From Litoditis marina (lineage: Eukaryota > Nematoda > Chromadorea > Rhabditida > Rhabditidae): a stretch of 64,000 nt of DNA. Shown here one piece after another: positions 30,721 to 43,300 of this stretch. The notes under the pieces were generated by a model. That model was not told the origin of the DNA, did not search any database, and worked only from the letters and a program-made list of their open reading frames with translations. Both the position numbers and the translations under genes were made by a program. The stretch covers positions 5,063,048 through 5,127,047 of the forward strand of contig OZ038433.1 in the NCBI GenBank assembly GCA_964036275.1, written 5' to 3'. How positions within the stretch are numbered: the first letter of the stretch is position 1; each line of letters opens with the position of its first letter.

Positions 30721-33700
30721 ATGTGGAAACTTCTGGGTTAGTTTTCGATATTGGGGTTTCTTTTAGTTTCAGAAAAGCAATCGTTCACAGGCTCTACATA
30801 CTATTAAGTTACATACTTACTTAGTTACATAAACTATAGAAGGGACTCCAGATTGTTGGAACATTGGTAGTTGGTAGTGTTGGGCGACCTTTCTGTTCGA
30901 AACATAAAAATTCTCCTATGAACACTATTTTTGTTATTTCAAATATGGTGTTTCAGGCAAGCAGCAGTTTGACTGGCTGGTTATGTGCGCATACCAGATG
31001 AACTTAATCTTCAACATACAAGTGTTGTTCTCTGTTTTCATCGAATACACACCGAAAACAATGTGCGACGGTGAGATTGGTTCAGTTTGACCTACCGGCG
31101 GAAAAAGTCCGTTCTATCAAATGAGATTCCATGAGAACTTCTCAGTAGACACGTTTCCATCAAGTTAACTACTCTCTACTGAACTATTGTTAACTAAAAA
31201 AGACCAAAACCGTGTTATGTTGTCAACTTCGATAAACTAGGTCAGCTTGACAACTCAACTTGGTGTTGATTACGGAGTTTTTTTTTATCAATTTTGTCTG
31301 TGATATTGAATTGGAACTAAGCGTTGGCAGAACCTTGATGCTGTAATGTTTACCAAGTTTCCCACCGCTTTCTATAATGATTATGATCCGAATTTCAGGT
31401 GACCACTGTTTCGAAGTTATCAAGAAATGTACATCTTGTCCCAGTTGTCCGAACCTGTGCGGAAACATTACAGATGCTGCTCAACTGGTAAGAAACTTAT
31501 TTCTATATGATAATCTTTTACGGCAACTATTTCAGCCGTCTGTTTATTCATGCAATTACAACATTGATCAAATTGTAGTATCCGTAGAGAGAGGGATCCG
31601 TAGAAGAGAAACTAGGCATGTGTGAGCTGTAATACCGGCTCATGCAGTCGGCCATTAAGATATATGTAATTTTGTCGTGAAAACTTGTACATTCCAGGCT
31701 GCTTGCAAGGAAAAGTACGGCATTGCCGATTTCTACTCCCCCTCCATGGAGTTCAACACATACTGTCACAGTGCAACCAGCAAGTGGGTCAATTCAGAGC
31801 TACATTCCTTTGAAGCAGTCTTGGACATTCTTCAGCCACTTGGCTAGGTGTCTCAGACAACTTCTCGTCAATTAGCAGACCACTTCTCAGACAATTCCCA
31901 GCCAATTGGCCAGCCACTTTTGTAGTGGACTCGACGAGAGAGCGCGCAGGTCGAAGAGACGCAGATGTCTGCGGCTTCATTGACCTTCACACTCTCTCGC
32001 TTCTGTAGCGGGCCAAGCGCAGAAAATTAGTGTCATTCGTTCTGAGTGTAGCGGCCTCAACGAGAGAGTGTTCAGGTCAAAGAGACGCAGATTGTGCCGG
32101 CCTAAATGCGGCCTGAACGATCACCATGCTCTTTTGCTTTTGCTGCTTGCTGTTCGCATAAAATTGGAGCAAATATTTCAGAGATAAGGTCAGTAATCAC
32201 ACAAAGGTAAAGCTCAGATCTAACCATAAAACAATTAGGATAAAAACGAGTGTCAGGAAAATAAAGATTAGTTTTAGAGATCACATAAACGAAAAATATA
32301 GAACAGGTCCAATAAACGGATATTAAGAGAGAAAGGTCAAGCTCGCTCGTTGGAAATATGGCAAAAATCTAGCTGGATTTTCGTGTATCAGATGTTTCAT
32401 CATCGGTACTGAGTTCAACCAAGCGAGATTAGCCTTTCTCTCTTAATATCCGTTGATTTGACCTGTTCTATATTTTTTGTCCATGTGATCTCTAAAACTA
32501 ATCTTTACTTTCTTGACACTCGTTTTTTATCCTAATTGACCTCTTTTTTTTAATCCTAATTGACCCTCAAAATAATGCACGTCATTTTTGATCCAGTTTC
32601 ACACAGCATTGAGCTTTAGGATAACTCGAAATTATACTAGCAGATTATTGCAAATGTTTCCGCTCGAGGCGGGAGTCGAACTTCAATCCGTTTTCACTAG
32701 AACAGAAAATGTATTCACTATGTCACTCAGACATGTGAATGCAAATGAAAATTAGGCTGTACGCGCAGCCTAGTTTTGAGCTGAGAAGTTTATAAACCAA
32801 TTTCACGCGATTCTCCTTTTTTTATTTTCATTTTCTCGAAACCGGTCGATTTAGAAATTTTCCTGAGACCATTTAAGGCCCTATCATCCTTGAAATGAAA
32901 TTTGCAACTATGACTGAAAAATACGTATACCCCAACTTTTTATTCGCTTCACAACAGTGTTTTTTATTGAGAGCGAAGTTGTGCCCAGAAGAGAGGGCGG
33001 ACATTTTTTTGTAGCCGCCGCCGCCCCGTTGCGGAAGTAATTTTTGCGAGTTTACCCTTCCAACTCACGTCAACTGAGTCATTTTGAACTCAAACTCACA
33101 CATCTTATAGATGTATGCCCTTCAATTGCTCACGGCAAGTTTCTCGGAAAATGGTTCACAAATAACGAAGAAACGAGCAAAAAATTTTTCAAAACGTCTG
33201 CATAGTTGAGAACAAAAACTAATCTGCGTAGCGATCCGCGCTGCGCACGATAAACTTGAGTCACTTGCAGATTCTCAGTAACCAGTACTCAAGTGGTGGG
33301 ACTCATTCTTGGCAATATTGTTCTCGGTTTTATTGCTGACAGAATTGGACGACGTTTCACACTTCTTTTCTGCGTCGGGCTGGGTATTCCGAATCTGATC
33401 GCGCAAGGTAATTTGAACAAGGGCTGAGAGATACATATTCTAACGTAGGTAGTGAACGAATATCTTTCATAGTTCAATATCAACAACACACGCCATTTTT
33501 CACAAGATACGACCAAAAATCAGATTCAAGTTACATACACAGTGAGGGCAGCATAGCATGAGGTGTGCTCTGGGGAGAAGCCAACCTATTCCCCCGGGCA
33601 CTACACAAAACGTGGAAATTTTCACTTTTATATTCATTCATTCACTCTGCTCTGTTATGAGGCTGTGATCATCATACATGTAACAGATTATTTTTAATTA

Positions 33701-36700
33701 CACAGTTTCTAGTGAGTAGGTGGAATTTATCGTATGATCTGTTGGCGTAGACTTTTTCGAACGCAAAAAAAGCTGTCTGTTGACAAACATTCATGAAATA
33801 AGTCTGATTTGGACTATAACTGCGAAAACGTGCTTCCCAAGTTTCGGCCAAAAGTCAGGGAATACGAATATTTCAGCGTTCGTAAGCGATGTTGTCTATC
33901 TCTACATATTCCGTTTCTTTCTGGGAATATCCATCGGAGGTAATGGATTTTGATATAAATTGATCCAATCCGCCTATACTAGAAGTAAATTGAATAGTCA
34001 CGTGAAGGTGGCATTCTAATGAGGCACCACGCACTTTGTCACTCCACGTTTCGGAGTTCTGCTGTGTTTAACAGTTTTCACGTGACTGTGCAATTGACTA
34101 ACAGTGTACGTCATATTCCCTAGTAACAGTGTGATGGTCTCTCGATAGTTGGCACTGTGGGCGCTGAAAAAAAACAATTTTTTTCCGGAATGAAAACTAA
34201 ACAACAATAATCACTTTCGTACACTCCCAACGATAAGTAAATAAATAAATTTGTGTACGGCCTATTTCATCCGTTTGGTCACTTTATTGTTCATTATTCT
34301 TACAATTACATAACATCGATATCAACCGTAGATGGACTGTCCGTAGAGGGGGTGAAGATAGGCATGGGTGAGCTTTGTTACCAGCTCATGCGGTTCGCCG
34401 GACAGATACCGCGGCGAGCCGGGATCGAACCCAGGTCAGTGGAGCGACAGCCGAACGCTAACCACTTGACCACTCGGCCCCAGTACCATCAGTTCCATCG
34501 GTTAATCAATATCTGTCAATATCATATTTGGCCCAAATTTTATTCTATTTTCTCTTTTTAAAGATTTATTGTATATTTGATTCAGGTAGTTTGTCTATTG
34601 GATGGACCTTCTGTTCTGAAATTTGTTCACCCAAATTTCGATTCAGACTGGAAACTTTCACCAATTACGTAAGTTCATGACGAAAATATATTGGTGGTAT
34701 CCACACATTCTCCCAAACTCTTTGAATTTTGATTAATCTGATTATTTCCATGAGACCGCGCTTCGGTGCCTTATGTCTGCATATCGCTCTATTGAAAATC
34801 TAACTCATATTTTTAGGGAAATGCCAGGTTTCTGGTGGTTTTGTTGACCTTTTTGGCGGGCGAATGGCGACTGGCTTCAATTTTATGTGGAGTTGTGAGC
34901 TGCGTGACTTTTGCATTCGTATTTCTGATGCCAGAAAGTCCGATTTGGCTGAAAAGGAGGGGAAAGTTGGAGAAAGCAGAGAAGGCAGCAAAGAGGATTG
35001 CTTGGTTGAACGGAGTCGAATACGAAACAGGTACTAGCTTGGACAATAAATGAATAGGAAACCATAGATTATATGAGGCTTTTTGAAGCAAAAAGGTCGG
35101 GAAAAAGGTTGTTGAACAGCTTCTGTAGACCTAGTTTAATGCCAATTCTACCGTTCAAACCTCATTCATAGTGAAACTGATAACCAAGAGCTTTCGGGAA
35201 ACTATTCGAAATTATATATGGTGCGCGCCTTGATTCCGATTCGAAACCATCAAAAAGATATGTTGAAACGATGTTTTTTACCCCGAAAAGGAAACAAATT
35301 GTGTCGTCCAACTGCAAGAGTGCAAGTAGCGATGAATAGAATCAATATGGTTTAAATGTAAACTTGTAACTAGAAAATTGTTCATAAACTTTTCTCCAAC
35401 TCAATATCAACTCGGCCTCCTTAGCCTCTCTATATTAGGGTTTGATGTTTCAGAAGAAGTTAGCGAAGCCCAGCCAGAGAAAACGAATCCAACCCTGAAA
35501 CGGATGAATATGGTATCCGCCATGAAAAATCCATCAATCAGAGTCAACATTTTGGTTCTCATTGTTATGTGAGTCTTTCAATTATTGAACTGAAAAGTAT
35601 TGGAAATTGATCAGGATAGAAATGCATGCCAAAAGTGTTTAAGTAGTAATAGACCGAAGTTATTTTGACACGAACTTTTCTTCGGATATTAGAAGACGTG
35701 GAAGCAAACTTCGCGAATTAGCTGACTTGTGAACGTCGCAAACTTGTCACGCTCACGATTTTTGACATTTTCATTTCCTCACCATTTCCCGTCACGTGAA
35801 AGGTTGAACGCTGCGTGAAAAGGTGAGCACCGGGCCTGAGTGTCTCGATGTTTCCCATATAAGGTCGAGCTCCTCAAAGCAAGCGCATACGTCGTATATT
35901 TTTGTAGTTGGATCTAGTTGATTATGATAGTCCTCGACCTCAAACTGCAATGATTACTCGAGCAGCATTGTAAATGTATTGTATTTATAGTTGTATAGTT
36001 GTGTTATAGGTGGCACTGCTGTGCCCTGTCCCTGTACATTATAGACTTCAACGGAGCGGATATGACCACCAACCTATGGATGGGGCAGTTTATGTCCTGC
36101 GTTCTTATTTCGGTCGGACAAATTGTGAGTCAACTATTCTCATTTGCCTCCGTTATTTACCCTGTGTGCAGTAGTATCCCGGCGTCCTGAATATGTGTTA
36201 GACCTTCATTCCATCCTGCGTCTCTCGCTTTTCGCTCTCTTCCACGGCATTCATGTGCCGTCGGGTAGCGAGAGCAGAGAAATAACGTGTTTTTGAGGAG
36301 ACGCAGATTGGAAGGAAAATCGTCTAATATCCTAACGTGCCTCTCCAACTTTTTATATGGTGTATTTTACCCTAGAGCGCTGTGAAGGACGTGAACTATT
36401 GCGCTTATCGAAATCCAACTACCATGAAAGTTGTTAAATTTCTTTATGCACATTATTTCAAGTATAGTAGTTCCAATTTTATTGCTTTGATTGAATTCGA
36501 ATGCTTCAGATTATTGGTTTTGCCGACATAAAGTTCGCTTGGGTCAGAAGGAGGACGGTGTTTTTGGGGAGCGTGGGTGGGGGAATAATAGCTGTTTCCA
36601 CGTTGACAGTTCTCCACTATTTAGGCTACAAGGTAAGTGGGTTCCTTTTTTTTCGGCGATACAGGAAAAAGTCGTCGTTCCGTATTATTTTTGTCATTGT

Positions 36701-38567
36701 CGTTCAGTTTATCCACAAATGGAATAGAATAGAATAGATTTATTCGCGATTCAACATGTGACTTTCCACATTGTTGGATGTGGCACTCCGATTGGGGAAT
36801 TGAAAGAAGAAAAAGTTAGATGATGAAAAGGGCATTGTGACCACCCTGTTACGCGCTCATAATGATTGATGCCTTATGAAATTGAACGGTGATTGTACCT
36901 GTTTTTGTAGTTAAATAGTAACTATGGAACCTTTTGGAGACAAAGTTTTTCAGCCCGTCCATTTCAGGGGAAGTTGCCCTATTTCATCGCCTACCTGGCC
37001 ATAACTATGTGCGCAGCTATATCCTGGGAACCCTGTTATCTGGGGGCCTCTGAACTGGTCCCAACGGAAATTAGAGCCACCGTAACCTCCTTCACAAACA
37101 TGTTTGCCAGGGTCGCCGTTCTTTTTGCCTCCATATTGGTGGGTACCCTCACAAACATTTTGTTTATTCACAAGTTTGTACGTATTTATGAGTACCCAAA
37201 ATCATTTGTGCTAATAGTTTGGTTTTTACTACAAAAAAGAGAGAAAAAAAGAGGGTCAAAGCGGCCGCCGACAGGCAAAAACTGTCTGCGTCTCACACCT
37301 TTATCATATTCTCTCCTGGTCTCTCACTTCGTAACCCCGTATCCCGGAGAGATGTGAGACTACAGAAATAGTGTGTGGTTGACGAGACGCAGATTGGTGA
37401 CCTGCCACAGGGCTTCGCCTGCATAGAGTCTAGGCTTCCAAATGCATGTAACTGTCGTTTTCAATGTATGGTGTCTAGTCTGATGTTTGACGCTCACGTT
37501 TCTGAAGTGCACATGAGACATCATGCCAGTTCGAACTTTTTTCTGGAGAAGACATTTGTCCAAAAAGGTGGGCTTCATCTCGCCGGCTGAATATTACTAT
37601 TGAAAACACTTTAAAACAACATTTGGTAACTTTTTCCACCTATTGTTTTTCAGGTCGGCACATTGAAGTCTGTCCACGAACCCATTTTGTTCATGGTTGT
37701 CATAGCCGTCAACTTATTCAGCTTCTGTGTTTCTTTCAAGTGGCTAAAGGTAGTTTTTCCACGTTTCCATTATTTTTAAGATTTTGAGAAAATCTAACTT
37801 CTTCACTTCATTTAATATTTTCGCACAATACAAGTTTTGAAAGTTTTCCAGGAGACGAAAAATATCGACCTGGACGATATTATAGAGATCGATCACAGTG
37901 ATGGAATGTCATCGTGAGTTTTGAACCATTTCTACAGATTCTCTAAAGAAAGTGGCCAAAAGTTTTGAACGCCCGTAACATTAGGTCGCTCCTTCTTTAA
38001 TCTTCTAGTCGGGGTTCAGCTGTTTGACCGATAATCCCAACTTACGCGTATCGCCAGTCATCACCTCATACTAGAGGCAGAGACAAATTATTAGTTGTGG
38101 TTTGATTTTGATGCCATAACTTACAAATTTCGACAAAAAGACAACGGGAGGATACTAAAAACCTAGCGAGGCAGGGCCACAACACACCGTCTACATCTGC
38201 TTCGGAATAAGCGAATTCTATACAAACATTCTTGGTTTGATTACCGTATTCATTGATTCTAGGATGACATCAGAACGGTCGGATGAGTCGGACTCCCAAC
38301 AGAATCGAAATCGAGCAGTCCTCGAATCGTGAGTTGCCGCCTGATTACGTGTGCTAGAACATGCCGGCACCCTTATCCGACCCTGCGTCTCTCCCTTAGT
38401 GCACTATTTCGCGACACTCGTGACCCGACGGGATGTGAACAGAACAAAATCAGCAATATATAAATTCTAAGACATGGTTAAAATTCTTTTTTTGGCCATA
38501 TTTATATGTCATTTCCAGTACCACGGATAACACGGAGTCTCGGAGCCAGACTGCAAATGAGGAGTGA
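30721..38567 (+). CDS. SLC22-type MFS transporter, copy B (16 exons, 532 aa)
   Basis: Exons: 30721-30736, 30957-31070, 31399-31487, 31698-31783, 33271-33407, 33877-33939, 34586-34668, 34817-35030, 35454-35568, 36010-36124, 36510-36632, 36968-37138, 37654-37749, 37852-37913, 38263-38328, 38519-38567. Every junction has GT/AG and the summed length is 1599 nt, in frame to TGA. The start is MWKLLGKQQFDWLV, the usual short cytosolic segment before the first membrane helix. Then come a Cys-rich extracellular loop (CTSCPSCPNLC, with an NIT glycosylation site), TQVVGLILGNIV then the MFS motif GLIADRIGRR, YIFRFFLGISIGG, WRLASILCGV and LMPESPIWLKRRGKL, DFNGADMTTN, and ELVPTEIRATVTSF. Length and order fit SLC22 (about 530-600 residues, 12 helices). 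The C-terminal tail is acidic/polar (SERSDESDSQQ, TTDNTES). An upstream non-coding or spliced-leader acceptor (CATTTCAG, 30686) precedes the 16-nt first coding exon. Substrate cannot be told from sequence. Confidence 0.85.
31540..31665. mobile_element. Truncated SINE-like insertion in transporter B intron 3
   Basis: Intron 3 of B is longer than the 53-base intron 3 of C. The extra part contains TAGGCATGTGTGAGCTGTAA and CGGCTCATGCAGTCGGCC, which resemble the SINE body at 34320-34400 but without its tRNA-like head. Flanking ATATATG/TATATGA may be the target duplication. Confidence 0.5.
31921..32100. repeat. Two-unit precursor of the 51-bp repeat (copy B intron 4)
   Basis: GTAGTGGACTCGACGAGAGA...GACGCAG and GTAGCGGCCTCAACGAGAGA...GACGCAG: two diverged units of the repeat that is expanded to six units at 41401-41706 in copy C. 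Confidence 0.65.
32340..33250. repeat. Dispersed repeat with GCC tract (copy 2, transporter B intron 4)
   Basis: Same ordered blocks as 13000-13565, including AAAATACGTATACC, the GAGGGCGGACA then GCCGCCGCC segment and GAACAAAAACTAATCTGCG. A degenerate tRNA-like sequence (GGCGGGAGTCGAACTTCAAT, minus strand) lies at 32660-32735. Absent from the corresponding intron of copy C. Confidence 0.6.
33975..34108. mobile_element. MITE with CACGTG arms (transporter B intron 6)
   Basis: Starts TATACTAGAAGTAAATTGA, ends GACTAACAGTGTA; same family as 12121-12254. The matching element in copy C is 42485-42618, so it predates the B/C duplication. Confidence 0.7.
34250..34485 (-). mobile_element. tRNA-derived SINE, second family (transporter B intron 6)
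   Basis: Read on the minus strand the head is GGGGCCGAGTGGTCAAGTGG then TTAGCG (A-box region) and GGGTTCGATCCCGGCTCGCC (B box), followed by a body with GCATGAGCTGGTAACAAAGC and a tail ending near TTATTGTTCATTATTC on the plus strand. Copy C carries the same insertion at 42765-42982. Confidence 0.7.
36170..36350. mobile_element. Palindromic element in transporter B intron 10
   Basis: Counterpart of 20812-20995 and 47245-47420: ATCCTGCGTCTCTCGCTTTT, CCGTCGGGTAGCGAGAGCAG and TTTGAGGAGACGCAGATTGG. Arms are inverted around the CCGTCGGG centre. Confidence 0.65.
36718..36850. mobile_element. Dispersed repeat end with GAATA run (transporter B intron 11)
   Basis: AATGGAATAGAATAGAATAG, ATTTATTCGCGATTCAAC, TTTCCACATTGTTGGATGTG and GCACTCCGATTGGGGAATTG: the reverse complement of 25315-25400. 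Absent from copy C intron 11, where the flanking text TTTATCCACAAA runs on into ATTTTTCAG. Confidence 0.65.
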
Positions 38568-39463
38568 ATAGAAAGCCCCTTGCCAAGATGTATTTCTGTC
38601 CGCATGTATTGTTGCCACACTTGTTGTTGATTACCACCACGGAATACAAAACACAAACATGTATGAAAAGTTAAACTAATCACGTAGCACGATAAAGTGT
38701 AATTTTGAACATAACAGAGAAACCTTCATCACGTTTTGAAATCTGTTCACAAGGATCAGACGTATGAAAATCAGCAACTTAGTTACTATTGTACTCCTAT
38801 ACCCACAGGGTGGGGCTTGTCATTGGCCCTCTAGTGACTTTTCCCGTATGAAAGTTGAAAGCATACTGTAATCTCATTCTGTGAATTTTCGCAAACGTTC
38901 TTGTCGGCCACATAATTTGGTTTAGTGAGAAAAACTTTTCAAATTAGTTTACAATAGTTGGAACAAAATTCCTGCACACTTTTGAAAATCCACGTTTTCG
39001 TCAAATAAACTTTTCAATTACGTTTTGCATGAAAAACTGATCAAATTGTAATCATAGAACTTCACTATTCCAAGTTTGTGTATGAGGGTTCGAGAACTGG
39101 TGTAACAGAATACAACATGAAAAACTTTATTAAAGTGTTATCTTCCCAGTTTCGTTGTGTGGTCGGACGGATTTTATCACAAAAAACTTCGATCGAAATC
39201 GAAACCTGAGAAATTGTGAAGATGTTTTTGGAAATGTTTTCGTTGCCTTTTTAGGTTTAGGTTGTGACCGTGAGTTCACTGCGGACTCTAGTCCTTGACT
39301 TGGGCAGGTTCAAAAAAAATATTTTAGTGCAAGTTTTCCAAAACATGTGCAAGTTATGTGAAAGTTCTCCAAAACAAACGTTGAGGTGACAAAAGCACAT
39401 ATTATTGCACGTGATCAAAACAACAACTTTTATGTAAGACGTATGATTAATAGAAGAAAATAC

Positions 39464-39526
39464 AGCCCGCTAGTGGCCCGCTAGTGGCCCGCGGCAGTGC
39501 CTACGCATTCCCGGCCACTAGCGGGC
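39464..39526. repeat. Stem-loop AGCCCGCTAGTGGCC downstream of copy B
   Basis: AGCCCGCTAGTGGCC and GGCCACTAGCGGGCT form a strong 15-bp stem around CGCGGCAGTGCCTACGCATT. In this copy CCCGCTAGTGGC is duplicated in the left arm. The counterpart after copy C is at 50499-50551. Confidence 0.75.
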
Positions 39527-40318
39527 TCGCCAGCTCGTGGGAATGTTTTGCCAGCGGCTGGAAAAACTGAAACAGCCCCCAAAACGATCTGCGCGATTGT
39601 TCCAATAATTGTTTTGTAGGGGAGAACGATTCAACCAAATTCTTGTAAGAAATCTAACATTTACCGAGACTTCGCTGAGTTCGCAACTTCTTTTCCAACA
39701 TCCGGTTTCGATAAGGTTCGGTGAAGCGAAAATTGGGGCCAAGCAAGTTGAGAAGACGGCTTCGTTTGGAGACCACCTGGAACAGTTTCTCTATTCACAA
39801 AATTTCCGTCGAAGGATTTCTTTTTTTCCGAGACCCTGAAGTACGTCGTTCGTTAATTTGTGCAACGGAGAAATGATCACATGCCTACAGTGAGCTTTGA
39901 AACGGAAATCGCTACCAGAAGTTCCCCAAAATTGGTTTAGTTTGAGTGTTAGAAATGTGTATAGAAACATTTAATTACTATTGTGATCTGATTCGAGAAT
40001 TGAGCGTCAAATGCGCCATAAACGTCGTGAATTGGCATTCATTGTATCAATGAACATTTAGGTATTCAGTGATCAGTTTTTCTCAAAAGATCTTTACTCT
40101 GTTCTGCCTTTTTCAGTTTGCTTTGCTGGTGCAGTTGACAGGAAACGGAAAACGCGTTCGATGATCTTGTTGGCTAACGGGGATTTTCTCGACAAAGCTC
40201 CAGCAAACCTGCCAAGTGTTGCCTTGTTATATGTTCTCTCTGTCAACTATTTAACGATGCATCCTTTCCTAACTTTCATTTCAGGGGGTCGTACGTTCCA
40301 GGACACCCCTCATCCGAA

Positions 40319-43300
40319 ATGTGGAAACTTCTGGGTTAGTTTTCGATATTGGGGTTTCTTTTAGTTTCAGAAAAGCAATCGTTCACAGACTCTACATACT
40401 ATTAAGTTACATACTTTCGTAGTTACATGAAGCGACTGGATTGTTGGCACATTGTTAGTTGATAGTGTTAGGCGAAAGGTTTTTTTCTCCACGGAACAAC
40501 TGTTGTAAACTAATTATTGAATAATTTGTTATTAGAATCAACTTTATATCCAAAATCTGAAAATTATCCTATGAACACAACTTCTGTTATTTCAAATATG
40601 GTATTTCAGGTGAGCAGCAGTTTGACTGGCTTGTTATGTGTGCATACCAGATGAACTTTTTCTTCAACATGCAACTGATGTTCTCTGTTTTCATCGAATA
40701 CACACCGAAAACAATGTGCGATGGTGAGATTGGTTCAGTTTGACCTACCGGCGGAAAAGTTCGTTATATCTAAGGAAATTCCATGAGAAATTCTCAGTAG
40801 ACACGTTTCGAACAAGTTAACCGCTCTCTACTGAACTATTTTTAACTAAAAAAGACCAAAACCGTGTCATGTTGTCAACTTCGATAAACTAGGTCAGCTT
40901 GACAACTCAACTTGGTGTTGATTACGAAGTTTTTTATCACTTGTTGTCTCTGATATTGAGTTGGAACTAAGCTGAACTGAGTTGGAATGTTGGCACAACC
41001 TTGGTGCTGTCAATGTATTCCGAATTTCCCATAGCGTTCTATAATCATTATGATTCGAGTTTTTCAGGTGACCACTGTTTCGAAGTGATCGAGAAATGTA
41101 CATCCTGTCCCAGTTGTCCAAACCTGTGTGGAAACATCACGAATTCTGCTCAACTGGTAAGATATTTATTTCTATATGTGATTTGACCGTGAAAACTTGT
41201 ACATTCTAGGCTGCTTGCAAGGAAAAGTACGACATTGCCGATTTCTACTCCCCCTCCATGGAGTTCAACACATACTGTCACAGTGCAACCAGCAAGTGGG
41301 TCAATTCAGAGCTACATTCCTTTGAAGCAGTCTTGGACATTCTCCAGCCACTTGGCTAGGTGTCTCAGACAACTCCTCGTCAATTAGCAGACCACTTTGG
41401 TAGCGGCCTCCACGAAAGAGTGTTCAGGTCAGAGAGACGCAGATTCTTTTGTAGCGGCCTCCACGAAAGAGTGTTCAGGTCAGAGAGACGCAGATTATTT
41501 TGTAGCGGCATCCACGAGAGAGTGTTCAGGTCAGAGAGACGCAGATTCTCCTGTAGCGCCCTCCACGAGAGAGTATTCAGGTCAGAGAGACGCAGATTCT
41601 TCTGTAGCGCCCTCCACGAGAGAGTGTTCAGGTCAGAGAGACGCAGATTGTTCTGTGGCGGCCTCAACGAGAAAGTGTTCAGATCAGGGAGACGCATATT
41701 GTCTCGGCCTGGAAGCAGGACGGTTATATGGACCAATCCCGTGTCAACGGTCCTTTGAACTACAGTTGAAAAATGTATTGCAGTTTAAAGGACTGAAGTG
41801 TTGGGATTGAACAACATAATCGCCATTCTTCAAATGTTTCGATGATAAAGTCAACAATCACACAAAGGTAACCTACGATATAACAATAAAACAATCAACT
41901 CAAGTCACTTGCAGATTCTCAGTAACCAGTACCCAGGTGGTGGGACTCATTCTTGGCAATATTGTTCTTGGTTTAATTGCTGACAGAATTGGACGACGTT
42001 TCACACTTCTCTTCTGCGTCGGGCTGGGTATTCCGAATCTGATCGCGCAAGGTAGTTTGAACAAGGGCTGAGAGATACATATTCTAACGTAGGTAGTGAA
42101 CGAATATCTTTTATAGTTCAATATCAACAACACACGTCATTATTAACGAGATACGACCAAAAATCAGATTCAAGTTACATAAATACATACACAGTGAGGG
42201 CAGCATAGCATGAGGTGTGCTCTGGGGAGAAGGCCCCCGGGCACTACATAGAATGTGGCGCGCAGTCAACTGAAATATAAGTTACATATTCATTTACATA
42301 TCACCCATTCACTTCGCTTTGTTACGAGGCGGTGATCTTCCTTCATACATGTCAAAAAAGTCAGTCAGTGAATACGAATATTTCAGCATTCGTAAGCGAT
42401 GTTGTCTATCTCTACATATTCCGTTTCTTTCTGGGAATATCCATCGGAGGTAATAGATTTTGATATAAATTGATCCAATCCGCCTATACCAGAAGTAAAT
42501 TAACTAGTCACGTAAAGGTGGCATTCTAATGAGGCAGCATGCACTTTGTCACTGCACGTTTCGGAGTTCTGCTGTGTTTAATAGTTTTCACGTGACTGTG
42601 CAATTGACTAACAGTGTACGTCATATTCCCTAGTAACAGTGTGATGGTCTCTCGATAGTTGGCACTGTGGGCGCTAAAAAAAACTTTTTTTTTCCGGAAT
42701 GAAAACTAAACAACAATAATCACTTTCGTACACTCCCAACGATAAGTAAATAAATAAATTTGTGTACGGCCTATTTCATCCGTTTGGTCACTTTATTGTT
42801 AATTATTCTTACAATTATATAACATCGTTATCAACCGTAGATGGACTGTCCGTAGGGGGTGAAGATAGGCATGGGTGAGCTTTGTTACCAGCTCATGCGG
42901 TTCGACAGCCGGCGAGCCGGGATCGAACCCAAGTCAGTGGAGCGACAGCCGAACGCTAACCACTTGACCACTCGGCCACGGCCTATTTCATCCGTTTGGT
43001 CACTTTATTGTTAATTATTCTTACAATTATATAACATCGTTATCAACCGTACCATCAGTTCCATCGGTTAATCGATATTTGTCAATATCATATTTAGCCC
43101 AAATTTTATCCTATTTTCTCTTTTGTAAAGATTTATTGTATATTTTATTTAGGTAGTTTGTCTATTGGATGGACCTTCTGTTCTGAAATTTGTTCACCCA
43201 AATTTCGATTCAGACTGGAAACTCTCACCAATTACGTAAGTTCATGACGAAAATATATTGGTGGTATCCACACATTCTCCCAAACTCTTTGAATTTTGAT

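Noticed and set aside
30563..30766. Open frame before transporter B (and its twin at 40161-40364) considered as a longer N terminus
   Set aside because: It is in a different frame from the MWKLLG start; joining to exon 2 in the correct phase only works from the short ATG exon.
32660..32735. tRNA-like sequence on the minus strand with GTCGAACTTCAAT
   Set aside because: B box only partly preserved and no cloverleaf; treated as part of a dispersed repeat.
41360..41810. Open frames of 118-137 residues on both strands with a 17-residue repeat (HERVFRSERRRFFCSGL-like)
   Set aside because: They are by-products of a 51-bp tandem array within an intron; a period divisible by three leaves several frames open at once.
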